Assembly (NCBI GenBank): GCA_030015575.1
Contig: JASDDO010000016.1
Location: 459,868,141 to 459,932,140, forward strand
DNA from: Agapanthus africanus
Lineage: Eukaryota > Streptophyta > Magnoliopsida > Asparagales > Amaryllidaceae
DNA length: 64,000 nucleotides
Direction: 5' to 3'
Shown: piece by piece, positions 43,194 to 56,192 of the stretch
Position numbering within the stretch: the stretch's first letter is position 1
Layout of the letters: the number at the start of each line of letters is the position of its first letter
The notes under the pieces: generated by a model
Databases searched by the model: none
Told to the model about the DNA's origin: nothing
The model's input: the letters and a program-made list of their open reading frames with translations, nothing else
Program-made: the position numbers and the translations under genes

Positions 43194-46100
43194 TGTAACG
43201 ACTCTGAAATCCTTGTACAAATGTAACTTATTAAATATATAGAAAGGGTATTTCAGCCTGATTAGGAGCTATAAGTTAATATTGTTTAATAAAAGAAAGA
43301 AACAACTTGCAGCTCTCTACTGTTGTGCCATAGCCTGCGTGTTCGAATCCCATCAGTCCCAATTATTTTTTATATTTTTTTCTTTTTAATTTTTCGGAAG
43401 CCCAAGAGTTTCTGTGCAATACATGGAGAATCGAAAAGTTTCAGAGAAATCGAACGAGATAAATGAGGAGTTAACACAGTATAAAGCACATAGCACAAAC
43501 TTCGAGACAGATGGCTCTCATCTGACCGCCCGTTTTCCTTGTTTGGCCGGCATCGGCGGTTGGGCTGAGGCCAAACGCCTCCGTGCTTCGCCCGTGCACC
43601 CCTTCAGCTCCCCTCTACTCCATTTTCTTATTTGTTTTATCTGAATTCAACCAGAGACTCTTCAATTCCCTATTAACTCTATTAAACCTATCTTAATTCA
43701 TTTTTATTTCACACACTCTCTCATTTCTACCCTATAAATACCACCCCATCCCCTAGTTCTCCTCTATTCTGAAAATTTATCAAAATTTCTCTAAATTTCT
43801 AATTTTAAAAAGGGTTAAGACTAGTCAAGTGGAGTTAGCAGTCCAAGTTCATTCTATCGAAGACCGAAACCATTCCCAACGATACCACGATCCATGAAGA
43901 CTCCTCTCTATCTCTCTTACTCTTTTCTCAACGCTACACAAACCGTAAATCCTTTCCAATCTCTTTCGTTTCACCTCAAAACAATTCTTAAAACAAAAAT
44001 CGATAACGTGGAGTTAGGTTGAATAAATTTCTTTTAAAAAGCTTTATTACCTTTGTTAGGTGAATATTTCACTCTAAATCCTCTAATACCATCTTAAATT
44101 ATTATTCACATCATTTGCCTTTTTATGTAATTAAAATTTCATGCAAAATAAACATAAAACGAACTTTTTTCATATAAATACTATGAACTTTAAAAGTAAC
44201 ATTTTTATCGAAACCTAGAAATATAAATTTATAGGAAATTCATGGGGTAACGACCTACCCCATCATATACACTATGGTTTCATAGCACGATATTTTAGAT
44301 ATATGTTTAATTTGAAGAATACAAATTACATTAAAACACCATTACTTTTATAAAATGTTTTTATCACTATTTTTAAATCCTTTACAATTGCAGCTCTACA
44401 ACCCTTTTAAGGGAACCCATTTACGGATGGTGCGAGTTATCGCACGTCCTTACGATAGTAGAGTGAGATACAATATTCTTCACGGAGAATTCGGTCTCGA
44501 AAGAAAATAAAAATACGATTTTTAAAAGAAATATGACTTTTTAAAGAAAATTAAACTTTAGAAAATTATATAAGATTATGAATCTGTATTTTCAATGAAA
44601 ACAAATTGTGAAAAAATATATTTTTAAATGAAAAATTAAAATTTTAATAAAAATACCATCAAATTTCCAAAAGTAGTAGTTTTCATAAAAATATCATAAA
44701 CTTTTAAAAGCTAGGTCTTATCACTAAACTACCATTGAAACTAAAATACATTTGTTTAAGACTCTTAATATTCCAAATCACTCTCGAGATTTATTTTTAA
44801 AACAATATTGTAACATTTTACATAAAACCTTCTCGAGGGATGCAAACAATGGAAATACATAATAAACAACAAGAATAAATCTTTAAGAATTCTAGATTAA
44901 TATAACTTTAAGCGGTATCATTTCTCTTGAGTCTCAGGGAGCCAGAGAAAGTGAATGCTTGTCTATTCAGGTTAGACAACACTGCAAATTAACGTAGTTA
45001 TCAATGGCAATCGTCTTGGAAAAAGACATAAATCATGCCGTCCATATGCAGCGGTTGTCCGATTATTCCTGAACTTAAGATCTTCAAAGTAAATCTAGTA
45101 ATATGAAATGTTTATAATTCAAATACAAACTCGAACCTAAACTTGAACTTAAACTCGAACTCTAATCCAAATTCGAACTCAAACTTGAACGTTAACTCGA
45201 ACCCATTCTACTCAAAACTAACTTGACTCGACTCAAAATTGCAACTGACATGACTCGCATTTTACTTGACTCGCTCGACTACATTATTCTCTATTGCAAT
45301 CTATAGTTCGATCAGGGCATGTTATAAACAACCAAGCAATCAGCTAAGAATATCTAATAGTTATAATATACTATACTCTGGGTGTATGGGATAGCTTCAG
45401 GTGTGAATCCAACGGAACTTCAGGAGTCCCGTATTAACTTACTCGAATTCTATTTACTCGAATCTAGGTTCTCCATAGCTTGGAGTCCCAATATTAATAC
45501 ATGAAATGGGCCCGTGTTTCCTTGCCCCTGGGATCCCACCCTTGAGCTCGTGAATATTTCTACGGTTGTATTGACATTCACACTTGGAACTTAATGTTAA
45601 CATAATGACCATATAGAAATTTATGGTACATATACCCACATTCATTTCCATATACTTTTACTCGTCATTTACATTATTTCATTTTATGCTATACCCATCA
45701 CTTTCACTTTTTACCTTATTTTTGGGACCCGTCGAGCGCTATTTCGCTGACGGACATTCCACCCACCTTTGTTTTCTTGAAATGCTCGTCAGATTCTATG
45801 GGGACGAAGGAGGTGGACGCTACAGAGGAGGAGTACGACCAGATCGCGGCTCAGGCTTAGACTAGTTATCTTGTTCTTTTAGTTTATGTATGCCACCTGT
45901 TTAGGCATTTCTGTTATTGTATTTACTTTTCAGTTGAACTCTTGTATCTGTAAATATTTCAAGTTTGAATGTAAATTGTTCCCCTAATATTTAAACATAA
46001 TAAAAAGAGCTAAACTCTGTTAAATTTTAATGAGACAGCGCCTCACGTGCTCCCCACGAGGGCGTCACCGCCAGCGCCAACCCCTTAGGATTAAATCCTA

Positions 46101-48579
46101 TGGTCCAATACGCAAAACACAGGAGCGCCTATCATATATAAGAATTAAATTCTTAAATGCCGGCGCCGAAGTTAAAATCAAGTAGAATTAAATTTTACAT
46201 GGGGATATTTCCCTAAAAATTGGGATACCCTTTGTTAAACAGAGCCGTTGGATCAAAGATCCAATGGTGACGATAAACCATCAAATAATAGAATTAAATT
46301 CTATTAGAAGAAAATATCTCCCAACTCTTTTTAAGTGAGAAAAATATTCTCGGTTGAATCAAAAATCCAATGATAGAATTAAATTATATTTTGGGAATAT
46401 ATTTCCACAACAAAGAAAGATTGTTCTCTGTAAAATAGAGAACCCTTAGATTACAAATCCAATGGTGATTAAAAATCACCGTTTGACAGAATAAAATTCT
46501 GTATATGGGAAAATATTTTCCTAATCTTGTTAAAAACAAGAAAATATATTCTGTGAAACAAAAATCACAGGATCAAAGGTCTAATGGTGGGTAAAATCCC
46601 TCAAATAAATTCTGAGACCAATAAAATCAATTGAAATCTCTCAATGAGAAATTTTCTCAAAACTAATAAACAATCTGCTTATACTATATATAGGACTCGA
46701 GATTTCAAGTCTCAAAGATACAGACATATAGAGGGAACCCCTCATAAGTTTCTGCAAAAAAAATACAGAAGGCTCTAAAAACAACAAAGAATTTAATTCT
46801 CAATAGAGAAGAAGATCTTCCTCATCTCAAACCCTAGGTAAAGGAACCACGGAGATCAAAACATCTCATTTACCTATCATAGAATATCTAAGGGTTTAAC
46901 CCTTCTCAAGAACTTAGTTTTTTCTCTGAATTTGAGATCCACAAGACAAGTCTTCCACAAGTTGAGAATTTAATTCTCATCGGGAAGATCTTGTTCTTGA
47001 GAATCAAAGCCTCAGAAAAAACTAAGAAAAAGAAAAAGTACCTATCATATAGGAATTTAATTCCTCTGAAAATAAGGTTTAACCCTAAAAGAAACTTAGT
47101 TCTTATAAAACAAAAAATCATAAGAACTTAGTTCCGAAAGAAAACTTAATCTCAGATCTTCAAAACAAAGATGTTGGTGATCATTAATGGTCAAAATCTC
47201 ATTAACAGAGATTCAATCTCTAAAAAAAAAGGAATTAGTACCTCACGTGAAAAACATGCGAGCACCCTAAAGATTCCCAAAACAAAGGAATCAGCGCCTT
47301 ACATGAAAAGCACGTTGGCGCCCAAAAGAAAGGGCCAGCGCCTCACGTAAAACACATATGAGTGCTGAGTAAAAGTGCTTAGCACTTCATACACAGACAA
47401 AACGGCTGAGTGCTTAACATTGATTGGGCAGCGCCTAGTGACTCACATGAAACACACGTGGGCGCTCAACAAAATAAACGAGACAGCGCCGTACGTGATA
47501 CTCACGTAGACGCCATATAAAAGTGTTTAGCACTTATATTCAATCAAAATGACTAAAGTGCTTAGAACTTATTGGGAAGCGTCTTTGACTGAGTGCTTCA
47601 CATGATACACATGTGAGTGCCGGAGTTTTAAAAGTGCTCAGTACTCCTGCGCAAAAGAAAAAGGGCTGAACAAACAGAACCCAAATAAGCGCTTAGCACT
47701 TTTGAAAAAAAAGTGAAAGAAGAAAATACTGAGCAGACCAAGTCCAAATTGGCTAAAAGTCTCTCTAAAGCAGCTGAGCCCAAATGCTCTGTTGTTGGAT
47801 CTTAAACAAAAAAATGATCCTTAAAATGTTTCGAAGTTGATCTTAGTCTCAAAAAAGACTAACGTATCTTTAGTTAAAAATAAATTGAGCCCAAATGCTC
47901 ATATATTTAAGTTGATCTTAATCTCAAATTAGATTAACGGTCTTTAAATAAAACAAAACATTTTTAAACTAAGAGAATATATAACCTAAGTTCAAAACCT
48001 AAATCCAAATCTAGAATATACGGCTTTGAACTGATCCGCGCCCTATGGATGACGACATAAACTAGTCTCCGTATACAATCCACGGGCAACCAAAATAAAC
48101 AAAAACACACACGACATGAAGTGAATTGCTGGAGCAGGAGAAAGTGGTTATCGCAACGCTATAACGTAATTAACCGCAGGGGCTTGCGCCTGCAGGGAAG
48201 AGCGTCCCCATAATCAAAAACCCCTCGCAAATGAGGGGGAATCTGATAATGTCACGCTGCAATGGTCGCATCTATCCAAACCTCCGATATACGGTGCCAT
48301 AAATCAACTTGGTATCTTCAGAGAGGTAGATGGATATGTCTAAATAGCAAATGCCCCCAAATTCAGGGCAGATGTCCTAACGTCTCGATCCGGTCTTTCG
48401 GCGGTAAACATAAATAAAGATATTTGTTGAAATTTTTTACAGTCTCCATTTATTCTTACATTGTGTATTATTGTTTCAATAAGCTTAATATATTTATTTA
48501 AGGAATGGCCTTCTGTGGATAAATATATCGCGGGCTTACCATGTCACCGTTTTTGTCTACTGAAAAGCGGGGCATGACA
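43194..48579 (+). mobile_element. Solo chromovirus-type LTR in element 3, split by another solo LTR
   Basis: Starts TGTAACGACTCTG and ends GGGGCATGACA; its own sequence is 43194-45976 plus 48416-48579, about 2.95 kb. Flanks AAAAC (43189-43193) and AAAAT (48580-48584) are a one-mismatch target duplication, and element 3 gag continues across it. The distal part (TTCGCTGACGGACATTCCACC and the end ATAAATATATCGCGGGC) matches the LTR at 52067-56192. The open frames 43414-43644 and 45623-45865 are LTR-internal and unsupported. Confidence 0.8.
45977..48410 (+). mobile_element. Solo LTR of Tat subfamily I
   Basis: Runs TGTTCCCCTAATATTT to GGCGGTAAACA, 2434 bp, flanked by perfect TAAAT duplications (45972-45976 and 48411-48415). 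It has no internal region, so the element was reduced by LTR-LTR recombination. It is homologous to 37816-40230 but more diverged than 1-2089. TATATATA lies at 46685-46692. Confidence 0.93.
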
Positions 48580-49368
48580 AAAATTGTTCTTTGTTAAAAC
48601 AGCCGCATTCATAGTGAGCATCGGTGGAGTTAGCCCTGATGGGAAGATGCCCTCAGCTTGTCTTTGCCGACGCCAGTAACGACGTCGAGCGCATCTTGAA
48701 ACACGAGCTTCATCAGTTTTGGGAGCTTCATCAGTATGCCCCATGTGTAGCTTTGAAGCTTCAGCAGGTGTCAGTGGCTTGAAGACTGTTATCTTTGGCA
48801 AAGTAGGAGCTTGAGATACCAGTCTGTAGAAGACAGACTATCTTGGAGATGAAGCACCCTTTGGCGCCTCATGAGTAGCAAGAGCTGCATGTGTCAGCCT
48901 CTTGATGACTGATTTCTTTAGAGAGGCAGGAATGGTTGAAGTGGCCAGAGTAGCGAAGGTCAGCCTTTTGAAGACCGAGTTCTTTGGTATCGCGGGCTTC
49001 TTCGATGAGCCCACAGAGACTGTGTTTAGCCTTTCAAAAACCGAGCCTTCTGGTTTTGTAGGCTTCTCGGGAGGGCCCACGGAGCTTGTTGCCAGCCCGT
49101 CAAAGGCTGAATTCTTCGGAACTTCCTCCCTTAGTGTTAAGATAATAATGGTTGGGAGGGGTTGCATCTGCCCAAATTGAAGCCCGTTCAGTTCTTGCAT
49201 AAGCTGGGCCATAAGGATGCAGAGCAGTGGGGCCATGAACTGACCAGAGTTGGTCAGCTGAGGTGCTGTGGGCTTGGAGTTGCAGTTGCAGTTAGCGTAG
49301 GGTGCTATTGAGATCAGCACAGGAGATAGAACACCGGCTTCAGTACTCCGAAATTCAAGAGCAACCAT
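48580..49368 (-). pseudogene. Element 3 gag, N-terminal part
   Basis: A start at 49368 (MVALEFRST) is plausible; an N-terminal extension without a counterpart is excluded. The frame holds CNCNSKPTAPQL, then SAFDGL, GSVFERL, NSVFKRL and KSVIKRL motifs, the same series as in the other two gags. After a stop at 48838 it continues with ITVFKPLTP, a basic RRRYWRRQRQ patch and LTPPMLTMNAAV, ending at the solo LTR. Gag resumes at 43193 with FEPLKRVRQN. Confidence 0.75.
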
Positions 49369-49433
49369 AAACCACTGCGATTTTGTTTGCGAAAACACGA
49401 TATACGAAGAGTAGAGTGGAAAAAGAAAAATAG

Positions 49434-49450
49434 TCCCACAGGGCGTGCTA
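49434..49450 (-). other. Primer-binding site candidate, element 3
   Basis: TAGCACGCCCTGTGGGA lies five bases inside the LTR end, aligned with the primer sites of the other two Tat-like elements but with a changed TGG start (TAG). Confidence 0.5.
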
Positions 49451-49455
49451 GAATC

Positions 49456-51411
49456 TGTTACAGCCGAAGACCGGTCAGAATAGCTGGGATTGGATGTCGA
49501 GCCTGAATTTGGGGGCAGATGCATAGGTTTGATCTATCCACCTCTCCGAAGACACTAAGTTGATTTATAGTACCGTATATCAGAGATTTGGAAGGATGCG
49601 ACTGATGTAGCCGACTTCATATTCCCTCTCACAAATGAGAGGTTTATTGATTCTGGGGATATATTTTTCCTATAGGCGCAAGCCCCTGTAGTTAATTATG
49701 TTGTCGCGTACGACAACAAATTTCTGCACTCCATGTTTTTTGCTTCGTATGTCGTGTCTTTTGTTTGTTTATTTTGGGTTGCCCTTGAATTGTATATGAA
49801 GACTAAATTTGTCGTCGCCTGTAGGGCGTGAATTAGTCCAAATCCATATATATATATATATATCATATGATTTGGGTCAAGCATTGCTTGACAGGGTCCA
49901 CATTGGTAGCTTGGTTTGCCAACGTGGTGAACTTAGGTTTCAGTTCTCATATTTGTGAGGTCCATCGGTTCATATGAGAGCAGAAGCACTGTCTAAGGAC
50001 ATGTTAGTCTCATTTGAGAGATAAGTCAACTTAGAGGGTTTTGGTTCAAGAATTTTCTTGACGGGGTCCACGTTGGTAGCTTGGTTTGCCAACGAGAATG
50101 AAATTATGGTGACAATTTTCACGTTGTGAGGTCCATAAGTTTTATACGAGAGTGTAAACTCTATTTAAGGATCGTTAGTCTCGTTTGGGAGCTTAGATCA
50201 ACTTAAATAACTTGGTTAGATCTTGAGAATATTGTTCTCTGTTAATCAATGGATCGTAAATGAAGTTTAGGCTTCTATACGTAGCCAATTTGCTAAGTCT
50301 CAAACTTTAGCTTGGTATTCATGAGCGCTTGCGCACTTATGTTGTGCCCGTCGCCTGCTCATGTGTGTTGCACGTGATCCGCATGACGCTCGATGAGACT
50401 AAGGTTGGCACTTGCGCCTAACGCTTGTGCATGATGTGCATTTGTTTTGTGAAATGTGTTGCGTTTCAGGAAAGCTTTGCTTTCAATGAAGGCAAGGCTT
50501 CTGTTAGCTAACTTTTTGGGGTGCAATTGCGCTTTTCATAGTACGCACATCTGTATGAAGTGTTCCCAAGATTATGGCAAGCCCTGATTTGTTAAAGTCA
50601 GTTACTTTCCAGAAAGTTTTACTTTCAATGGAGCCGAAATTTCAAACTCATTCTTTTTTCATATTTGACGAAGCCGAAGCTTTTATTTTATATGTCTAGA
50701 TATCTTTTAATAGGATTTTTCTCCCTAAGGTCTTGAATCTTGGGATCAACGCCCTCATGAGAGTCTAAACTATTGTAGAGATGAGATAAACCCCAAGAAC
50801 TTTTGATCTTGCATGTAGAGTCAAAACTTTAATGAAGCCGTGGCTTCAAAGTGAAAGAGATAAGAGAATTCTCTCTTTATTTACCTAGTTTAGACTTCGG
50901 TTTTCTTCTAAAAATCTTTTTCTTGATGGAGGCTTGGTCTCCTTGAGAATTTTTTCTCTGTTGATGTTTTCGGAAAAAGAAGATTATCTCTCTCTTTCTC
51001 ATGTTTTTTCCTAAGGCTCCTATCTATAGGAGATGAGTAGTTAGGGTAAATCTCTAATTACAAGATTTGAATTGATCTTTGATCAATTCAGGATGTCTAG
51101 GCGTTGTTGGATCATGGATCCCACTATCTTTTTTTAAGAAAGTTAACAGGAAAGATATCCTTCCAAATAGAGTTTCGGCTCTAACGGAAGTGCATGCTTC
51201 AGAAGATGTGCGCTTGCGCTACATGTCTTGCACGTGTAGTGCAGCGCTTGTGCATGCACACGTGCATTACGCGTGGCGTAGTGCACAAAGGCCTTGCGCT
51301 TGCACACGTGCATTGCACGTGTCGTATTGCAAATGCACTTAACGTTTATGCCAAGTGCGCAGCTATGGAGCTTGCGCTCCAAGGAGGGTGCACTCTAATT
51401 GGGCAGGAGCA
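49456..51411 (-). mobile_element. 5' LTR of element 3
   Basis: On the minus strand it starts TGCTCCTGCCCAATTAGAG at 51411 and ends GGCTGTAACA at 49456, 1956 bp. It is alignable to the other Tat LTRs mainly in its last ~400 bp (GGGGCTTGCGCC motif, GGATTTGGAC phrase). It lacks the long tandem arrays. It interrupts a copia integrase frame at 51412, with TGGTG as the expected target duplication. G-box-like CACGTG motifs cluster at 51225-51325. Confidence 0.8.
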
Positions 51412-52066
51412 TGGTGTTCTAGGAGAAAAGAATTCATATTTAAAATCATTTTCAGCACAAAAAATTTCAAATCCAATATTTTCAAATTCACCACCATGAT
51501 CATTTCTTATTGTAACTATTGAAAGACTTTTTTTTTTATTTTGAACTTGTTTTGAAAAATTTATAAAGCAATCAAAAGATTCAGACTTTTTGGTTAGAAA
51601 ATATACCCCTGTTAACCTAGAATAATCATCGACCAAAACATAACAAAATCTTTTACCTCCCAAATTTGCAATATCATTGGGTCCAAGCAAGTTTATGTGT
51701 GTCAATTCCAAAACTCGTTTTGTACTCGCTACATTTTTCGAATGAAACGATGATCTATTCTTTTTACCTCTTGCGCAAGTTTCGCAAATCTTAACATTCT
51801 CATACTTTGCATGCAGAAATCCTCTTACCAATTATTTCCTTTCCTGCTTTTGTACCAACGCCATACTCGCATGTGCTAGTCTTCTATGCCATAGTTTTGC
51901 TTCCTCATCTCTCGCAATCAAAACATTTAGTAAGTGTTAGTTCTTGGAAAGATATGGTATAAATATTATTAAAACGCTTGTCAGTAAGAACAAAATTACC
52001 TGTAGGTTTTGCAATTATTTTACACAAATCAGAATTGAAATCTACATTAATACCTTTGTCGCACAA
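51412..52066 (-). pseudogene. Ty1/copia GAG-pre-integrase and integrase fragment
   Basis: The 52093-51905 frame has GINVDFNSDLCKIIAKPTGN and NNIYTISF, followed by an LWHRRLAHA zinc-finger region. After one stop the 51831 frame continues with CETCARGKKNRSSF, the catalytic DDYSRLTGVYFL and RNDHGGEFEN, and ends FSPRTP where element 3's LTR interrupts. These are standard copia integrase motifs; the third catalytic residue would lie beyond the break. The upstream half is at 56193-57282. Confidence 0.88.
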
Positions 52067-52084
52067 TGTAACGACCTCAAAATC

Positions 52085-52340
52085 TCTATACATTCGTACT
52101 ATCTTTCTTTAATAAAACACCGTAATTTATTGTTTTTGTTATTTTCTGTATATTCTATATTCTATTAAGTATATACATTCGTACTGTCTTTCTTTAATAA
52201 AATACCGTAATTTATTGTTTTTGTTATTTTCTGTATATTCTATATTCTATTAAGTATATACATTCGTACTATCTTTCTTTAATAAAATACCGTAATTTAT
52301 TGTTTTTGTTATTTTCTGTATATTTTATATTCTATTAAGT
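52085..52340. repeat. 85-bp tandem triplication
   Basis: CATTCGTAC recurs at 52091, 52176 and 52261 with nearly identical intervening AT-rich sequence. It is inside the solo LTR and absent from the related LTR at 43194. Confidence 0.85.
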
Positions 52341-55300
52341 ATATTATTTTATATTCTGTTTTCTATTAAAAATATTATTTCTATTTAATTCCTCCATATA
52401 TTTTTTCCTGTTATTTTCCCTGAGCCCAAAAGGAGTTTCTATTTCTTAGCATTTTATTCCCTCATCTAAAATTCTTTAATTTTTATTTCAAATAAAATCC
52501 AACTCAACCCAATAAAACCAAACTCATCCCAAGCCTAACCCAAGCCTGACCCATTCCTCCGATGGCTGTTCACTTTTAATTTTAAAATTCAAATCACATG
52601 TTCTCATAATTGCAGGTTCCTATTTGCATGCTTTAAACTTTAAACTAAATGCCTTGTCAAGACAAACAGATACCTTAGGCTCAGCTCAAAGCATCAACCC
52701 ATCCTTACTTGTATACATATATAATTCCTCCCATACTAAACTCCCACTTTTCAACTTCTAAACCCTTTAATCCCAATTAAAAATCCCATCTCATTTTAAA
52801 ACTCCATATTAAAACCCCATACCTATATTAAAACCCGACCTCCTAATCACACCCCACTTCAATTCCCTTCCAATACCAAAACCATCAACTGTCCATGATA
52901 TCAAGCCCTCTCTCTACGTCTTCCCCTCCCCTCTTATGTAACCCTCTCCCTCCCTCTCTCTATACACACACACACACACACATATACATACACGCAACAC
53001 ATTTTCTGCTTCTCATTCCTTGTTTCGCTTCACCCACCACCTTGGCTACTCCAACGACTCCCTCCTATCCCACTGCAACAACTCGTCGCCTTAACCATCG
53101 CCGTCGTCGACAGTATCGCCACCAAAACTAACAACATCCAATCAACACTCGACCTTAGTTTGCCTCTTCGATACTTTCCGGGCCGAGAACCAAAGGTCCA
53201 AGGCTAGGACCGAGTCCACGTGAGTGCCATGGCCATTTCCATGCCTCCGGATATCTGTTCCGTCGATGTTTCAATTTTGTGTGAGACAGTGTTCGATGAA
53301 ATGCCCCAATGAAAATTTCTGTCGTTTCTCGCGGGCAAATACGTATTTCCTTTTCTATCTCTCATCGATTCCTCCTCATCCTTTTCGGTTGCACAAACCC
53401 TTGCCATGTCGGTTGCCAGTTCATCCTCCTAGATAATTTCTTAATTTCCTAAGTTTGGCATTTACTCTTTGAGTAGTTATATTCATGAATCATTAGATAG
53501 TTTCAAGCTCTCATACAATCGGTTAACAGCGAATGAAATAAGACAAGATAAAGCTGCATCAGTTTTGCATTTTGAATTGCTTTTAGGTTACCAAATGTCT
53601 ATATTCGGTAGAAACTCATACCCTTTGAATTGGACGATACCAGATGATTGCTTCTCTTTAATTTTCCATCTCATTGTTGATTGATTACCCAAAAACATTC
53701 CTCCTTTATTATTACTTGTAAACATGCTTTGAAGACTCAGCTGATCCCAATCCTAAATATCGGAGTTTCGATATCAAGATTTTTGAACCTTGGTATAAGG
53801 TTCAACTGGTCATTCTTTTTAGAGTTAAGTTTACTAATGGGTTGTTTATTTGACATCCTTAGTTTACTAATATAATGTCAAAATATTTATCGGTTATCTA
53901 TACAATATATCTAAAAAAATTGTAGACATCCTGAATTGCCAAGGAATATGCCATCTCAGTGATATATTTAAGCATATCATTTGACATATTTTGTCTTGTT
54001 AGTTATCATTATAGCAACCGTTAAACATATTTTTAGTTAATAGCACACGGGGTAACGATCTATCCCTCACACACGTACGAATTCTAAACTACTAAAGATT
54101 AGTTTGTAAAATCTATGATTAGAAGTTTTCATTAAAATACCCTAGAGTATAAACAAAAATTAGAATTAACTATTAACTTATCCTTTGCGTATTTGGCTCT
54201 ACAACCCTCTTCAGGGGAATCTGGTTGTGAATGGTGCTGGTTAAAGCACGTCTTGAGGTTTAGTAGAATAAGACGCAAGCTCTTCACAGAGCACGGTCTT
54301 GAAAGGGAAAAGCGGTTTTAAAATAAATTCCAGAAATAAAATGATAAATTAAATTAATTAGGTCATTTATAATTAGTTTAAAGAAAACAAGATTGCAAAT
54401 TAGATTTTTTCATGAAAATACCTTTGACTCTAAAAATGTTAGTTTTTACTAAAATAACCTAAAATTAGGTTTTTTACTAAAGTACCCTAATTCATCAAAA
54501 ATATACTTTTTATTAAAACTTTTTATTAAAACACACTCAAAATTTTAAATAATATTTTTATCTAAACATTCTCGAGATTTTAAAATATAATATTTTACAT
54601 AAAACCCCTCGAGAATTTAATGGTTTATTTTATATAAATACCATGAAGTTTTTAAATGCCATCTTTTCACATAAATACCTAGAATCTATAAAACAACTAT
54701 TTTTAAAGGTATTTAGGTAGCGGATGTGTTAATTAACATCTTCTCTCTTAAGTCTCGGGGAACCACAGACAATGAGTGCTACCACTTACCTATTTCCCTA
54801 TATATAATTCGTATCTTCACGGAAATCAAATTGCTTTAATACTGAATCATATACAACCCAATACATGATATTCTACATGCCTAGCGCTAAACATATTACA
54901 TTCTTGACTCAACTCAACTTGACACGAATACATGCTTTGACATGAATGCTTGAACTTGACACGAATTCTTGAACCTGACATGAATACTTGAACCCAATAT
55001 ATACCCTTGAACCAACTTGATTCGAACCATGAATACAAATGACATGAATTACACTTGACATGACTACTTGATCTTGACATGAACTCAATCTTGATATTAT
55101 GCATCACCTTTTGTATTCATGGATTCGATCAAGACTCGTAATATTAATCATAGAATAATATACTCGGAATGTTGGGGTAGTTTAAGTGTGAATCCAACGG
55201 AATCTCAGGATTCGCCCTAGTTCATGAATTATATCTACTAACACATGCAATCTACCATGAGAGCATGCATTTTCAAGCCTCTTGAGCCCTACTATCGGGT

Positions 55301-55583
55301 TTGAAATATTTCAACGACGGTTGAAATCCCGTTACTAATACATCTTGATTCGGGCCCGTGATTCCTTGCTCCTGAGGCTCTACCTTTGAGGTCGAGATTA
55401 CTATTGAGATTGGTTGGCATTCATATTTGAGCTGATGTTAGAATAGTTAACCCTTTTAGTGATCTTTTTAGGACATATTGCTATTCATTAAATGTTCAGC
55501 ACTTTACTTGTTACATGCTCACTATAGCTACACTACACGTCATACGATACTTGTTTGACATGCCCATGTTACAATGCTACGCT

Positions 55584-55592
<9 letters not shown>

Positions 55593-55654
<62 letters not shown>
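55593..55654. repeat. (TA)n microsatellite
   Basis: A pure alternating AT tract of about 62 bases. Confidence 0.97.
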
Positions 55655-55656
<2 letters not shown>

Positions 55657-56192
55657 CCATACTCATGATACCTTACCATGTGCATATAGTTGCTACGTTT
55701 AATTGACACCCTTATATAACCATATTAGAATTCATATTCTAGTTACATGTCGTCCTTTACCACATTCACATCCTACCTTTCTTGGATACTTACCGAGTGC
55801 AAATTCGTTGACGGGCATTCCACCTTGTTTCTTTTTTATCCTTGAAATGTTTGTCAGGTGGCATAGGGAAGGAGGAGATCAAGCCAAGTCAAGAAAATTA
55901 CTCTCAGCTTGCACCACATACCGACTACTGGTTTTCTTTCCGCACTTTACTTTTCCAGTACGTCTCATGTTTAAGACTTTTTGTTATTGTACTTGATATC
56001 TTGTAATCAGTTGTAAACTCTTTGAATATAAATATATCGATATTGAATTTTATTTCACTTGTTCATTTTTGTCATTTTATATTTCTTATATACGCTTAGC
56101 ATATTTGTTTCGAGAAAGTACCTTCTCGGAATAAATATATTGCGGGTCTCGTCACGTGCATGCTCCCTTCTTTTGGGAATCGGAGTGTGACA

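Larger units (their letters stand above)
52067..56192 (+). mobile_element. Solo chromovirus-type LTR in the copia element
   Basis: Starts TGTAACGACC and ends GGAGTGTGACA, 4126 bp, flanked by CACAA (52062-52066) and CATAA (56193-56197), one mismatch. The copia frame breaks between QLC and the next residues exactly here. Homology to 43194-48579 includes the GGGGTAACGA core, the CTCTACAACCC segment, and the GACGGGCATTCCACC segment. It holds an 85-bp triplication (52085-52340), a (TA)n tract and CA repeats. Open frames at 52895-53875 are not supported. Confidence 0.82.

Noticed and set aside
43320-43362. Possible tRNA or SINE: GTTCGAATCC resembles a tRNA B box
   Set aside because: No A box, acceptor stem or anticodon arm could be found upstream. 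It lies inside a chromovirus-type LTR.
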